Shown: positions 22,966 through 33,869, numbered from the stretch's first letter. The stretch: DNA of 64,000 nt from Saccopteryx bilineata (GCF_036850765.1 NC_089492.1:288212590-288276589), one strand, 5' to 3'. Program-made: numbers and translations. Notes: generated by a model from the sequence alone, not told the origin.

Positions 22966-23459
22966 CTGATTTTTAAGCTGTTTATTAAGAAACAAAGGAC
23001 TCAGAAACTTTGACACCCCCCCCTTTCCTACCTAAGAGATTCAGAGGGAAAGATCAACCCCAGGAAGGAAAACTTAGGGTGTTCGCCTTAGCAGTCTCAT
23101 TTATACAAAGTATGGTGGACGGGAGGGGGCCACGCAGGGGCCTGTGAGCTAGATACCCCGTCTCTCACTGTGTCTGAGTGCCCAGCGAAAGTTTACCCAC
23201 CAGGTGTGTTCTGCTCTTCCTCAATTACCTGCAAATCGCCCACTCTCACTTCTGAAATCTAAGCTCGCAAACCCACCCCCTTTCCTCCTTTGTCTGAAAT
23301 GTCACGTACACCCAAGGTTGCCTCGCTGTCTTAGGAATTTTCATGCTTACGCAAATTCCCAACTCACATGTATTAAAATTTGATTTTTCTCCTATTAATC
23401 TGTGTCAATTTGCTTATTAGCTTAGCGAGATGAACTTAGAAAGTGGGAGGAAACATCAT

Positions 23460-24510
23460 AATTATTATTATTTTTTTTTTTTTAGCCCAGCAATGCTTAG
23501 TAGGTACATTCCTGAAGGAACCTATCAATCTGATTCAAAATAATTATGTACTGGGCTCCCTATAGACTAATTCAGACCTTTTCAACATGACTTTTGATCA
23601 TTTTGAAGGAAAGGGAGGGATTAGAAAAAGAGAACCTGAGAGCAGTCAACAGGGCGATCCACTCCTTTCCGTTGGGCTGGGAACAGCTTGTACGTTCTCC
23701 TAAAGGCGAGCAGTACAAGTTGTTTTTATTTAACCAATTAGTCACAGGGTAAGTGAAGCAACTAAAAAAAAACCTACAAGAAGGAATCCACACACAGAGG
23801 ATGCTGATCATCAGAGAACTGTAAATGAAAGGAATCATTGGGAACGTTAAAAAAAAAAGCAACTTCAGTATGACTTTTACCAAAACCTCACAATCCACAA
23901 GAGGGAAATAAACACGTCTGAGTAAAGAAAAACGAACACTCAGAAATTGGTGCCTAGATCACCACATGAGCAATCTCGGGGTGTGTGTGTGTGTGTGTGT
24001 ACTTGGCCTTGCAGCCCAGTGACTCCCAGAGGTGAGGAGGTGATCATGTGCACCCTTTAGTCAGAGAGACTGCCCTGGATTCCGGGCTAAGGTCTGTTTC
24101 AGTCACTGTACGGCCCCACCTTGCTTTCTGATGCTAGAAAGTCTAGGATTCATTTTCTCCAAGTCACTGTCTGACAGCCAGATCTGAAGCACTTCTGCTC
24201 TTGAACAAAGGAGCAGCCATTTCCAGAGCCCCGTCTAACCTGAAATACCAGATTTCCTAATGAGAAGCCAGCCCACAGGCCTGTCCGGGCTCCCTCCCAC
24301 CGTGCTTAACCCCTTCCTTCCACCCTTCCTTCTTTCTTTCCTTCCTTCATCCTATCCTCCCCTCCCCTCCCCTCCCCTCCCCTCCCTTCCTTTCCCCTCC
24401 CTTCTTCCCTTCCCTTCCCTTCCTTCCTTCCTTCCCTCCCTCTTTCCCTTAGGTCCCCAGAATTCCACCTTCAAATACCATAAAGGCAATTTGCATTTTA
24501 AACATAGATA
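23460..24510. other. Unique sequence with a GT repeat and a long pyrimidine tract
   Basis: No gene recognised. It contains (GT)11 at about 23,978-24,000 and the tract annotated at 24,310-24,449. Confidence 0.45.
24310..24449. repeat. Polypyrimidine tract (CCTT)n/(CCCCT)n
   Basis: About 140 bases that are almost pure C/T on the plus strand, with CCTT, CTTT, CCCCT and CCCTT units. Mirror-symmetric sections could form triplex (H-DNA). Confidence 0.95.
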
Positions 24511-24515
24511 TCTCC

Positions 24516-24731
24516 AAGCCCTGGCTGATTAGCTCAGTCTGTGAGAGAATCATCCCAAAACAACAAGGTTACGGGTTTGATCCCCAGTCAGGGCGCACAT
24601 GGGATATAACTCATGAATAAACGGCTGAGTGGAACAACAAATGAACACTTGCCTTCTCCTCCCCTCTCTCTCTCCCATCTTCTCTCCATTTCTCTCTAAA
24701 AAATAAAAAATAATCAATCAATAAAAAATTA
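24516..24731 (+). repeat. Ves-type SINE, class 4, left unit of a dimer
   Basis: AAGCCCTGGCTGATTAGCTC head, GGTTTGATCCCCAGTCAGGG box B region, then GCTGAGTGGAACAACAAATG and an AATAAAAAATT tail running directly into a second SINE head. Confidence 0.88.
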
Positions 24732-24861
24732 AGCCCTGGCCGGATAGCTTTGTTGGTTGGAGCATTGTCCCAAAGCACAGAGGTTGCCAGTTCAGTCCCT
24801 AGTCAGGGCACATACAGGAACAGCTCAATATTCCTGTCTCTTTGTCTCTCTCTCTCTCAGT
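24732..24861 (+). repeat. Ves-type SINE, class 4, right unit of a dimer
   Basis: Starts AGCCCTGGCCGGATAGCTTT with GGTTGCCAGTTCAGTCCC, CATACAGGAACAGCTCAATA and a TC tract. The following (TA)n tail at 24,862-24,882 replaces the usual A-rich tail. Confidence 0.88.
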
Positions 24862-24899
24862 ATATATATATATATATATATACACACCCCAGTGAAAAT

Positions 24900-27035
24900 C
24901 CTCATGTCTAACCGCTTTTTAGGTATAAGTACGCACAACAGTCCTTTTTCCATCCCTAATCATTCCATGGAGTACCCAACAAGAATACCGTAGGTGGTAA
25001 TAAACAGTACCACCCATCAGCACAAAGTTACATATTCATCCTTCTAGTCCATATGCCTTTTTTTGTATACAAATAAACATAAAACGAATAATTCTGATCC
25101 TTTTCAAACTACATCATCATGAAACTTAGTCCACAAGCGAGATAGATCAGATGTCTCTTCATTCACCGAAAGGCTCTCTGTTACTAAACTCTACGCACCT
25201 GTCGCCCACTCAGTGACAACCGACAACCTTAGGTTTCCAGACTGAGTTTCTCTGATTTCAATTGTTGTCCTTGTTGAAAGCCAGTCTTAGTCTTCAGCTT
25301 CCTGGGATTAAACTTGACCGTACTTCGCACCTGCCAGAGCAGTGAACAGGCATTTTTCTCCTCTTGTGTTCAAGGCGGGTAGCTACTTTTACCAACATAT
25401 TAGAGATGAAAAGTTGTGGCTATTCAAAAAGCTGGGATCAGAAAAATAGTGAACTCTGAAGCATAAGTCTTTCATTAAAAACAAATAAAGACAACGCCGA
25501 CGGGCATGAAGGCTTTCCTCCCCTGCCAGGGCGAGACACACCTTCTTTGTTTTGATGGCAGACGGATAGAGGAAAGAGACAGAACCAAACACTGCGGGTA
25601 AACATATGAGCGCATACAATTATTTGGAAAGGGAAGTAGCCATTAACATCCAAAGACTTCATCGATTCCTTCCTTTCATCTGATCGCTCTGCTTTGATCA
25701 GTAATAGTCTCAGGAAGTCATTAAAGAGGCAAAGAAGTTTGGGGTGCCAGATGCTCGTTCTGGCGTCATTTAGAACGGTGAGCATTGAAATCTGCCATGG
25801 GAATACTGAAAAACTGAACTGAAATTCCATTGATCACTAAGGTCACAGGACCAAGCCCCTAAGCATTAATTTCTCACCCTGGGTCGGCTACGCACAGGAA
25901 ATTAGTTTACTACATTATAGACAATCAGCCGCCAATGACAATTTCTAAAATTCGAGAATCGCGTTCAACTTTTCTGTTCAGGATCATAAACTTCCTTTTA
26001 AGTGTCTCATCTTCTGGAGTTAAGAACTGTACGAACAAATAATTTTGTTACCATTGACTCTTAACATTATTCTATTCTTCATCTCACAAATGAACCCAGC
26101 AAAGACAAAAATAAAGTATGTCTTCAAAAGTGTTTTCTCAAATAAAATCAGTGAGATTTCACATAATGGTTTCGTCACGGAATGGACCAAGGGCTTGGTA
26201 AATATCGCCTCATCACAGCCCGTGTTCCGAGAGCGTTGTGTGCACGGCTCACTGGACCTTCGCTGAGGACGGCACTGTCGTGATCCAAACCAAAGTCCAG
26301 GTTGCTTCGGTCATTTGCCCACCTGCCCCAGCTAGGAAATGACTAAGCCAGACTCGGAATCCCGGCGGTCCACGTTCAGAGCTGTAAGTCACCACCACGG
26401 TGCCCTGAGGCTATCCAAATACAATTATTAGATATAAATGTAACAACAAAAACGTAAGTAATAGATCGACCCTGAAAATGCCTTGAGATTTTGGTTACAT
26501 AGAAGCAGAGGGAAGAGAATATTACAGGAGGCTGATTTAGGAGGTGATGACACCAAACCTTCATGGAGCCTCGGAGAGAAGAGGCAGGCTGGTAAGGAAC
26601 ACGCTCAGCCAGGTCCACAGTGTGACCAAAAGGTCAGACCTAGGAGTGACTGGCTTGTCCCCTGAAGCTAGAATCCCAGTGATGAGGAGGAGGAGGAAGA
26701 AGGCAAGGTAGGTGAGAATGGAAAGGCAAGGTCTCTGCCTTTTACCTCATCCCGGTCCTTCTGTGTGCCTGTGTCACCCTGTTCTTATTCCTTCCTGTGA
26801 GACAGGAAAAAGAAGGATGGCAAGCGGCAGAACGACGTGACCAGGTTATGTTTTCGAAAACGCCACCACCACCACCCCCACCCCACCCCCGGCAGCAGGG
26901 TGGAAGGTGGATCGGGGTCCAGGAGACCAGTGGCTCTGGGGCAGTTGGGTTGGAGAGGATGGGACGGACAAACAGCTTCATTCAGCAGATGGAACCCAGG
27001 CTCTGACCACCAGTTAGACGTGAGGGAGTAACGGA
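24900..27035. other. Largely unique sequence
   Basis: No gene found. It includes an antisense MIR remnant at about 26,300-26,400 and a CCACCACC tract near 26,865-26,890. The 130-codon minus frame at 25,438-25,830 has no recognisable motif. Confidence 0.45.
26300..26400 (-). repeat. MIR fragment, antisense
   Basis: TTTGCCCACCTGCCCCAGCT, AGGAAATGACTAAGCCAGAC and GACTCGGAATCCCGGCGGTC resemble antisense MIR 'ggtcacacagctagtaagtggcagagctgggattcgaaccc'. Short and diverged. Confidence 0.55.
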
Positions 27036-27039
27036 CTAA

Positions 27040-27255
27040 TGATGTAACAGAGAGTGGACTAAAGAAAAGTTACCAGACAGAGGGGAGAAAAAAGAGACAA
27101 ATGTATAGTGACGAAAATGAGTTGGCTTTGGGTGACGGGCACACAGCGCAATCAACAGTTCAAATGCTCTAGAGATGTTCACTGAAAACCTATGTACTCC
27201 TATTGATCAATGTCACCTCTTTAATTTCAAAATAAAAAAAATTTTAATAAAAAGA
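27040..27255 (+). repeat. L1 3'-end fragment
   Basis: GTTGGCTTTGGGTGACGGGC, AACCTATGTACTCCTATTGA, TCAATGTCACCTCTTTAATT and an A-rich tail. It is related to the younger L1 3' end at 13,342 but more diverged. Confidence 0.6.
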
Positions 27256-27261
27256 AATATT

Positions 27262-27880
27262 ATTTAATTTGTATACATGGATTTTAAGAGGTACCACACT
27301 AAGTAAACTACTTCTCAGCAGACCCCTTAAATTCCAAAGAGGGAAACTTACCTTTTCCCCCCCTTCCTTCTATTTCTACTCCTTGTGATAACATTCTGAA
27401 TTACAATTATCCCGCTTTCTCCTTTAATTACAAGAGCGCCTGGAAAGAAACAGAAGAGGAGAGACAGAATGAGCTGCTTTGCCACTTTTCCAGAATCAAG
27501 TTCCCTGTGAATTTGTTAAGGACGTTGAATACAGACAACTCCTACTCACCTTGTTTCTTAAAACCTAAAAATTGTATTTAAAGGATAGACCTGATTCTGA
27601 TTTAGAAATTCAAACACCATTAAAAAAAAAACAACACCTTCACTTTTACCTCTTTCACACTTTATCCTTAAAGTGGTTATTTTAAGCTTTTTTTAAAAAA
27701 TACATCGGCAGGAATATAAGTATAAGTGTAAGTTCTGAAGGACGAGCTAATGACTGGGTTGAATATCTCAGGAGATAGTAAGTGTGCCTCTTTCTTCTCC
27801 TACCTGCAATCAATTCTAACTCCCGATACCAAGTTGTCCAAATAATTTTTCAAAGACATTATATTATGAACAAATAAATA
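27262..27880. other. AT-rich unassigned sequence
   Basis: No gene or confident repeat. Confidence 0.35.
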
Positions 27881-27882
27881 TA

Positions 27883-28512
27883 CTACGCTCAAAAATTAGG
27901 GGATATCTCAGGCCCTGGCCGGTTGGCTCAGTGGTAGAGCGTCGGCCTGGCGTGCAGAAGTCCCGGGTTCGATTCCCGGCCAGGGCACACAGGAGAAGCG
28001 CCCATCTGCTTCTCCACCCCTCCCCCTCTCCTTCCTCTCTGTCTCTCTCTTCCCCTCCCGCAGCCAAGGCTCCATTGGAGCAAAGATGGCCCGGGCGCTG
28101 GGGATGGCTTCTTGGCCTCTGCCCCAGGCACTGGAGTGGCTCTGGTCGCAACAGAGCAACGCCCCCGGAGGGGCAGAGCATCGCCCCCTGGTGGGCAGAG
28201 CGTCGCCCCCTGGTGGGCGTGCCGGGTGGATCCTGGTCGGGCGCATGCGGGAGTCTGTCTGACTGTCTCTCCCCATTTCCAGCTTCAGAAAAATACAAAA
28301 AAAAATAATAAAAAAAATTAGGGGATATCTCAGAATGAATATGAAGCGATAAAAAAAAGGATTTGATTCTTTTTCATTAAACAAGAACATCAGAAAAGCA
28401 AACAAGTCAAAGTTGTTTGATTATGCAAATGAGATGCAAAACCAACTTTTATTTCGTTGGTGAAAATGCACTATACAAAAGGCTGAAAGTACTGGATATC
28501 CCTAGAGCCCTA
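27883..28512. mobile_element. MITE (Tc1/mariner-like) interrupted by a class 1 SINE
   Basis: The left end near TACTACGCTCAAAAATTAGG and the interior TGAATATGAAGCGAT, AAGTCAAAGTTGTT, GATTATGCAAATGAGATGCA and GGCTGAAAGTACTGGATAT align with the fuller copy at 61,971-62,199. The right terminal repeat has decayed. Without the SINE and its duplication the element is about 208 bp. No ORF. Confidence 0.75.
27911..28312 (+). repeat. tRNA-derived Ves-type SINE, class 1 (intact)
   Basis: The clearest copy in the window: GGCCCTGGCCGGTTGGCTCA head, box A TGGCTCAGTGGTAGAGC, box B GGTTCGATTCCC, and a right half with two CGCCCCCTGGTGGGC units and GAAAAATACAAAAAAAAATA tail. A perfect 20-bp duplication, AAAAATTAGGGGATATCTCA, lies at 27891-27910 and 28313-28332, made of MITE sequence. 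Confidence 0.97.
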
Positions 28513-29050
28513 TATTTAAATTAAAATATAAAAGCCCGAGAAACTACTAAAAACCCTTAAAAAAATCACCCCCCCTTAAAGAACCCAAAAGTGGCATCTG
28601 AAAACCCCATCCTAGAAACAGTCCTGAACACATACCAGAGAGGCATGCTACCGTCTGCTGTTCTCAATGAGAGGACGCAGATCTCTGCTAAAGCTGAGTG
28701 TCCCGACCTCCCTGGCGAGGAGGCTGAATCACAGCCTCATTACACCCAGAGAAGAAGGCTTTGTCTCCTTCTTCTCCCAGGAGCTGCCAAGGTAAAGCTG
28801 GGATTGTAATTTGCCGCCTGGCCTAGACTGAGACTTGCTTTAGCACCATCCCCTGAAGTGAAAGTTAAGTGTATAAGGGAAAAGCGTTAATGGAAATATA
28901 AGACACCAACTGAAGCAGTTACAAAGAAAGCTATTTTAGAGGGGGGAAAAATGACAGAGTGCATTTCAAGTCTTTTTTATATCCAGGAACAGTCCCCTTC
29001 AGCAATAAACGCCGTTATGGAGTGCTAATGGGAACAAGAAAATGGGACGC
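28513..29050. other. Unassigned sequence
   Basis: A 72-codon plus frame at 28,591-28,809 has no recognised relative. No repeat identified. Confidence 0.35.
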
Positions 29051-29059
29051 AGGCATTGA

Positions 29060-29255
29060 AGTCAGACAGACCACCACGGCTGAGTAGCAGTGGCTCAACC
29101 TCTCTGATCCCTCATTTCCTTCACCTGCCAAAACGGTGATCATTATCCCTCCTTGTAAGAGAGGGGATAGAGATGAAATGATGTAATGTGTGTCAGTCGA
29201 GTATCGAGCACAATGTCTGGCGCATAACTGGCTCTCCCATAAATGGTCATCACCA
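29060..29255 (+). repeat. MIR SINE (ancient)
   Basis: GAAGTCAGACAGACCACCAC, CTCATTTCCTTCACCTGCC, ATCATTATCCCTCCTTGTAA and CACAATGTCTGGCGCATAAC follow the MIR consensus order in sense orientation. Confidence 0.8.
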
Positions 29256-29264
29256 TAGTTTGTC

Positions 29265-30290
29265 TAAAGGTGCTTTATTGACGTTGCATTTCTATAAAAT
29301 GAGTTATTAGAGATTTTTTGTTTCTCCTCTTTTAGCACTAAGGCTTAAGTTGATGCTTTCTTGGACTGCTTGACCCTATCTCATCTCATCATTTCTATTA
29401 TAGCAAAAACATAAACCAAAACAAACTTGAGAGCTAACCGCACGCAGCCAGAACCATGCTCTGTGCTGTGGTGGACACCAGAGAAGGGGAGAGACAGTCT
29501 CTGCATCTCCGCAATCACAGATCCTGCCATGCAAGCATGGAGGCAAGACCTCCAGAGACAAAACAGCCAGAATAAAGCTAAGTTAAAAAAAAAATTACAG
29601 GGTCCAGCGTGAGATTGCATGACAAAGGCTGAATTAGCACGGTGAGTCACAACTGGGAAAATGTGGCGTGCGTTAGAGCGGTGACTCTCAAACGATCTGT
29701 GATGAAGGACTTTTCTTTTTCATCTCCAATAACCCGTCATTGCACCAACAAGCAGGCCTACTGCCCGTGACGGTCGCACAGTTCATGCTACGACTAACTC
29801 GTCGTGTCAGTTTAGCTGCGTGGGGTGGCCTGTGCCCTGTCCCCAAGACTAACCCACGGACCCCATGCCTGAAGGCTGGAATGATGCTCAATTGCCCCAA
29901 AGTCAATCAACGGTTACTCTCAACATCTCTACTCATCTTCCCGCAGACATCACAGTTTTTGAGATAGTTTTGAGCGGGTGGATACTCTGAGTCGTCCTGA
30001 GCTGGACCTGAGGGGTAGACCTTGATTGTTTGAGACATCTAGAAAGAGCAGAGGGGGGGTGGAGGGCAAGTGAGGACCTGAAGGCTGGATAAGCCCTGTG
30101 CACACTGGGATGATTATTTTTACCATAACTGGAGCTAACCCGGTAGAATTTGGGCTGAGGTTTAGCTACACCTACAGGGATGCATATATGTAGATTTGTC
30201 CACTTTCTGTAATGTGAGGTAGCACGTCTCTCAGCAGGGATCTCAGGAACAATAACAAGGGGAAGATCGGGATGTTTTCCAACCCCCCCT

Positions 30291-30321
<31 letters not shown>

Positions 30322-30745
30322 GCTTATCAGTGGCAGAGGCACAGAACCCAGGAGCGCACTCCTCCTGGGAACAGTCAACACCTCATGTTTGCGCACACGC
30401 CTCAGGAACCCTCTTAGAGAGAAGGAGACCGGAATGAGTTCAAGGTCTAGGTCAGGCTCTGCCTGTTACGGACAAAGGAGCTCAGGCTGGCCAGCCCCAC
30501 CACCCTGAAGGGGTCATCATCTAGTACGCTTGGACTCAGATGATGAACCGCTGGTGTTCAAAAGCCCCGGGTCTCAGCAGACGATTTGGGAAGTGCTCCT
30601 TCCCGGGCCCCTCCCCCCCGGGGTTACTCCTATCCTTCAAAGCCCCGTTCACCTTGTCCTCCGGTAAGTGGGTAAGCGGTAACAATTAGGAACTGGTCCT
30701 ATCACACATAGTAGAAACCCATCTCCTGGGGCTTAATCAATCAAA
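29265..30745. other. Mostly unique sequence with a CA repeat
   Basis: No gene recognised. (CA)13 lies at about 30,294-30,319. The frames here, up to 127 codons, overlap the CA repeat or lack motifs. Confidence 0.45.
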
Positions 30746-30755
30746 GAGGGGCTCA

Positions 30756-30951
30756 CCACCTGGCGCGTGGTGGCACAGCGGATAGAATGTCAACCTGGAA
30801 CGCTGAGGTCACCAGTTCAAAACCCCGAGCTTGCCCCACCAAGGCACACACAGCAAGTAATCCATGAACAACTAAAGTGAAGCAACTATGAGTTGATACT
30901 TCTCATGCCTCCTCCCCCCCATAAAATCAATAAAATCTTTAAAAAAAAAAT
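30756..30951 (+). repeat. tRNA-derived Ves-type SINE, class 3, short form
   Basis: GGTGGCACAGCGGATAGAAT head, CCAGTTCAAAACCCC box B, CAACTATGAGTTGATACTTC and an ATAAAATCAATAAAATC tail. The GGCTTGAG array is absent. A 9-bp AGGGGCTCA duplication flanks it (30747-30755 and 30952-30960). Confidence 0.88.
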
Positions 30952-30960
30952 AGGGGCTCA

Positions 30961-32040
30961 TTGTCACCACCTAACAAGAAGTCAGGAGATAGAGAATCCA
31001 GGCCAGTGCGGTAGGTCTGACATATCGTCAGTGGCCCAGGTCCTCTCATCTTCCAGCAGGTGACTGCAGTCCGCACTCTGCTCCCCCGCCACCCCGGCCC
31101 CCATCCCCCACCCTCCCACCCCCCTACCTGCTCCCGCCATCGCCCCCACCCTACAGCAGCAGGAAGTGGAAGAAGAGCAGGGGGTGAGGAGGCGGTCCCC
31201 ACGCCAGGAAAACTGCACTCACCCAGCGCTCCTGCACACCCCTGGTTGCAAGTGAGGCACAAAAAGTGGAGCTTATAAGCAGGACACCCTCCTGATCCAA
31301 ACAAAACTGGGACTCTGTCTATTGCAAAAAAAAAGGGGGGGGAGAAGTCTTCCCGGGGAGGCCAGAAGCAAAGAGGCATCCCTGAGCCTCCAGGGCCGGC
31401 CCGGGGGCCCACTGGGACCTGCCCGTTCAGCATCACGTACCCCTCGTTTGTGCGTCACTCACGGGTAAACTGTAGTTCGGTCTCTTTTATGTGAACAATT
31501 TTCCACATCCAGCTCACAGCAGCAAGGAGCTTTGGGAAGGCAGCCCCTCCGCTCACCTCGCCACCCCCCCCCCCCAGGGCCCAGCCCAATGCTTTGTAGA
31601 CAGTAAGCACACAATAAATAAATGCAAAATGGGGGAAGCAACCCATTAAGGAAGGCTTATTGACGTTCTTATTAACTGGAGGCACTTAGCTTCACGGTTT
31701 CCTTATTTGAACTCAGACTAGAAAGATGTATCGGCCGTATAAGGTTAAGGTTGGAAAGAGCATGTGGAAAGAAACACTGGGAAAATATTTGGGGTAAAAA
31801 CTCGATGCACGTGGTAAGAAGAAAACAGATTCCGAGTACTCACAAGGGACATGCCCCTGAGGTCATGGGAATCAAACAATGTCACATAGGCGACTGCCAG
31901 AAACAGCTCTACTATTTGGTAGGAACTGTGGGAGGTGGGGGACATCTTTAGCCATGGTTGCCTTTTTCTCTTCTGCTCCCCTTTCTTTCCTCCCAGTAAA
32001 AGAGAGACAGGTTTTTATAAACCACATGAAACTACTCACA
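30961..32040. other. Unassigned sequence with C-rich tract
   Basis: A C-rich stretch lies at 31,078-31,137 and a homopolymer C run near 31,565. L2-like tail phrases (CCAATGCTTTGTAGACAGTA) appear at about 31,580-31,625. The 165-codon minus frame at 30,939-31,436 runs through C-rich low-complexity sequence and is not credible as a gene. Confidence 0.4.
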
Positions 32041-32049
32041 CTCACTTAA

Positions 32050-32260
32050 CCTGGCACTCGTGGGAACGTGCACCACTCTAGGTCCTAGGAACGCAACGGT
32101 TTTCAAACGCACGTGGCCTTGACTGCACGGCACCTGTGTGCCCGTCGTGGGCAGTGGGGCAAGACAGTAAAGAAATAAATGCATTCACTGCTGGTGCTAA
32201 ATGCTAGCAGGTGCCGTGACACAGACTAATGAGATGGAGGTCACACTTAAAACACCGCCC
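32050..32260 (+). repeat. Ancient interspersed repeat, family not determined
   Basis: TAGGTCCTAGGAACGCAACG, GGGGCAAGACAGTAAAGAAA and GGTGCTAAATGCTAGCAGGT resemble a common old mammalian repeat ('tctaggcactggggatacagc', 'acaataaacaa', 'gataagtgct'). I cannot name the family. Confidence 0.3.
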
Positions 32261-32379
32261 AGGAGTGAGAAGACAACCATCAGAGCAGCCAGGGAAGGAA
32301 CACCGGGTGCCCAGCACATCACGGGCAAGGGAAGAGGCTCGATATGGTCCTCGTCTCTGATTACGCTGCCTGAGACTGG

Positions 32380-32538
32380 CCTCCACTCACTGGCCAACCC
32401 TGCGGTTCCCTGAACAGGCCCAACACACCCTGCCTCAGGCCCTTTGCAAGGATTACCCTCCCACACTCTGCTTACACACTCTTCCCCTACCCCTCCTGGT
32501 CCTCTCTGACCAGACCCCTGCTCAATAAAGCAAGGGGG
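32380..32538 (+). repeat. L2 LINE fragment
   Basis: CACCCTGCCTCAGGCCCTTT and CTCCTGGTCCTCTCTGACCA are L2-like. The segment is followed by the class 3 SINE. Confidence 0.45.
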
Positions 32539-32952
32539 TACCTGACCAGGCGGTGGCGCAGTGGGTAGAGTGTCAGACTGGGATACGGAGGACCCAGGTT
32601 CGAAACCCCAGGTTCATTGGCTTGAGCACAGGCTAACCAACTTGAGCACAGGGTTGCTGGCTTGAGCGTGGGATCATAGACATAACCCCAGGGTGGTTGG
32701 CTTGAGACCAAAGGTTGCTGACTTGAGCCCAGAGGTTGCTGACTTGAAGCCCAAGGTCACTGGCTTGAGCAAGGGGTCACTCGCTCTGCTGTAGCCCCGG
32801 TCAAGGCACATATGAGAAAGCAATCAATGAACAACTAAGGAGACTAAGGAGCTGCAACAAAGAATTGATGCTTCTCATCTCCCTCTCTTTCTGTCTCTCT
32901 GTCCCTATCTGTCTCTCTCTCTGACTCTGTCACAAAAAAGTAAAAATAAATA
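32539..32952 (+). repeat. tRNA-derived Ves-type SINE, class 3, long form
   Basis: Head CCTGACCAGGCGGTGGCGCA, box B GGTTCGAAACCCC, followed by seven or eight GGCTTGAG/ACTTGAG units, then AAGGCACATATGAGAAAGCA, a TC tract and AAATAAATAAAT tail. A perfect 15-bp duplication, AATAAAGCAAGGGGG, lies at 32524-32538 and 32953-32967. Confidence 0.95.
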
Positions 32953-32999
32953 AATAAAGCAAGGGGGCAATGGATAGGCTACAACCATATTCATTCTTG

Positions 33000-33260
33000 C
33001 ATTAATTCAACACGTATCTGTGGAATGCCAACTGTATGCCGGGCACCATGCTTGGCCCGAGGAATAGAATGGTGAGATACAAGGTGAATTTCCTCCTCTC
33101 TTGGGTCCTACATTCTAGTTGGGGAAATGGATGGGAAACAAACATAAAATGTCAGCTAGTGATACATATGAGTGTATGGGCGTTTCTGTTTTCGGTGACA
33201 TGGTCAGAAGAAGCCACGCTGAAGAAGTAAGCTCTGACAGGGAGTGCAGTGATCTCAGTA
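33000..33260 (+). repeat. Ancient interspersed repeat, family not determined
   Basis: TGCATTAATTCAACACGTAT, ACTGTATGCCGGGCACCATG, GAGGAATAGAATGGTGAGAT and CTACATTCTAGTTGGGGAAA match a widespread old mammalian repeat. A possible continuation lies at 33,780-33,860, beyond the LTR-like insertion. Confidence 0.4.
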
Positions 33261-33384
33261 AGCCATGAGAAGAGTGGAGGAGGGAGACTGAGGCAGGGAC
33301 TCGGCAAACACAGGAGTCCAAGGCCAAAAACCATCTTTCACAAAATGCCAGGAAGGTCTCTCAACAAAGCTGTTGAAAATGATA

Positions 33385-33772
33385 AAATTACATTAAAATG
33401 TTGTGTCCCCCAGAAAGTCCCAGCCCCCAATACTTTAAAATGTGGTCTTATTTGGAAAATAAGATCTGATTTGTGCAGATGTAATCACTTAAGAGAGGTC
33501 ATCCTGGAGGGGTGGGGGCCCTTCATCCAAATTTGAAGATGAAGCTGAGATCAGAGTGATGCAGCCATGAGTTGAGTCATACAAGGACTGGCGGCCACCA
33601 GCGGAAGCTGGGGATGGTGAGGAGGGGTGCCACCGGGAGTCTGGCAGAACATGGTCCCGCCGACACCTTGATTTTGGACTTGTGGCCTCCAGAGCTGTGT
33701 GACAATAAAGTTTCTGTTGTTTTGAGCCACCTAGTGTGTGGTGCATTGTCATGGCAACCCTAGAAAACAAAT
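33385..33772 (+). repeat. MaLR/MLT1-type LTR-like repeat
   Basis: TGTTGTGTCCCCCAGAAAGT start, GTGGTCTTATTTGGAAAATA, GATGTAATCACTTAAGAGAG, CACCTTGATTTTGGACTTGT, CCAGAGCTGTGTGACAATAA and TCTGTTGTTTTGAGCCACCT are the characteristic LTR phrases in order. It appears to split an older repeat. Confidence 0.6.
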
Positions 33773-33869
33773 CCAGATGCCTGCTAGACAGTCAAGGTCT
33801 GGAGCTGAGGACAGAGCTGAGGGCTGAAGATGTAAGTTTGGAGATGTAATTATAAAACCATAAGCAAAT

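Larger units (their letters stand above)
22373..23457 (+). repeat. ERV LTR-like repeat, copy 3, carrying two SINEs
   Basis: The LTR begins TGCCACCCCAAAGATATTGA, is interrupted by two SINEs (22,395-22,553 and 22,569-22,965), then resumes with TTAAGCTGTTTATTAAGAAA and continues to TCTGTGTCAATTTGC and GTGGGAGGAAACATCA. Without the SINEs it is about 515 bp and matches the inverted copy 2. Confidence 0.65.

Noticed and set aside
17625..23457. A complete provirus bounded by the LTR-like repeats
   Set aside because: The LTRs are in opposite orientations and the sequence between them is L2, MIR, SINEs and unique DNA. No gag, pol or env remnants were seen.
27911..27985. A functional tRNA gene suggested by box A and box B
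   Set aside because: These boxes belong to the SINE head. No cloverleaf with a proper acceptor stem is present, and the sequence continues into the SINE body.
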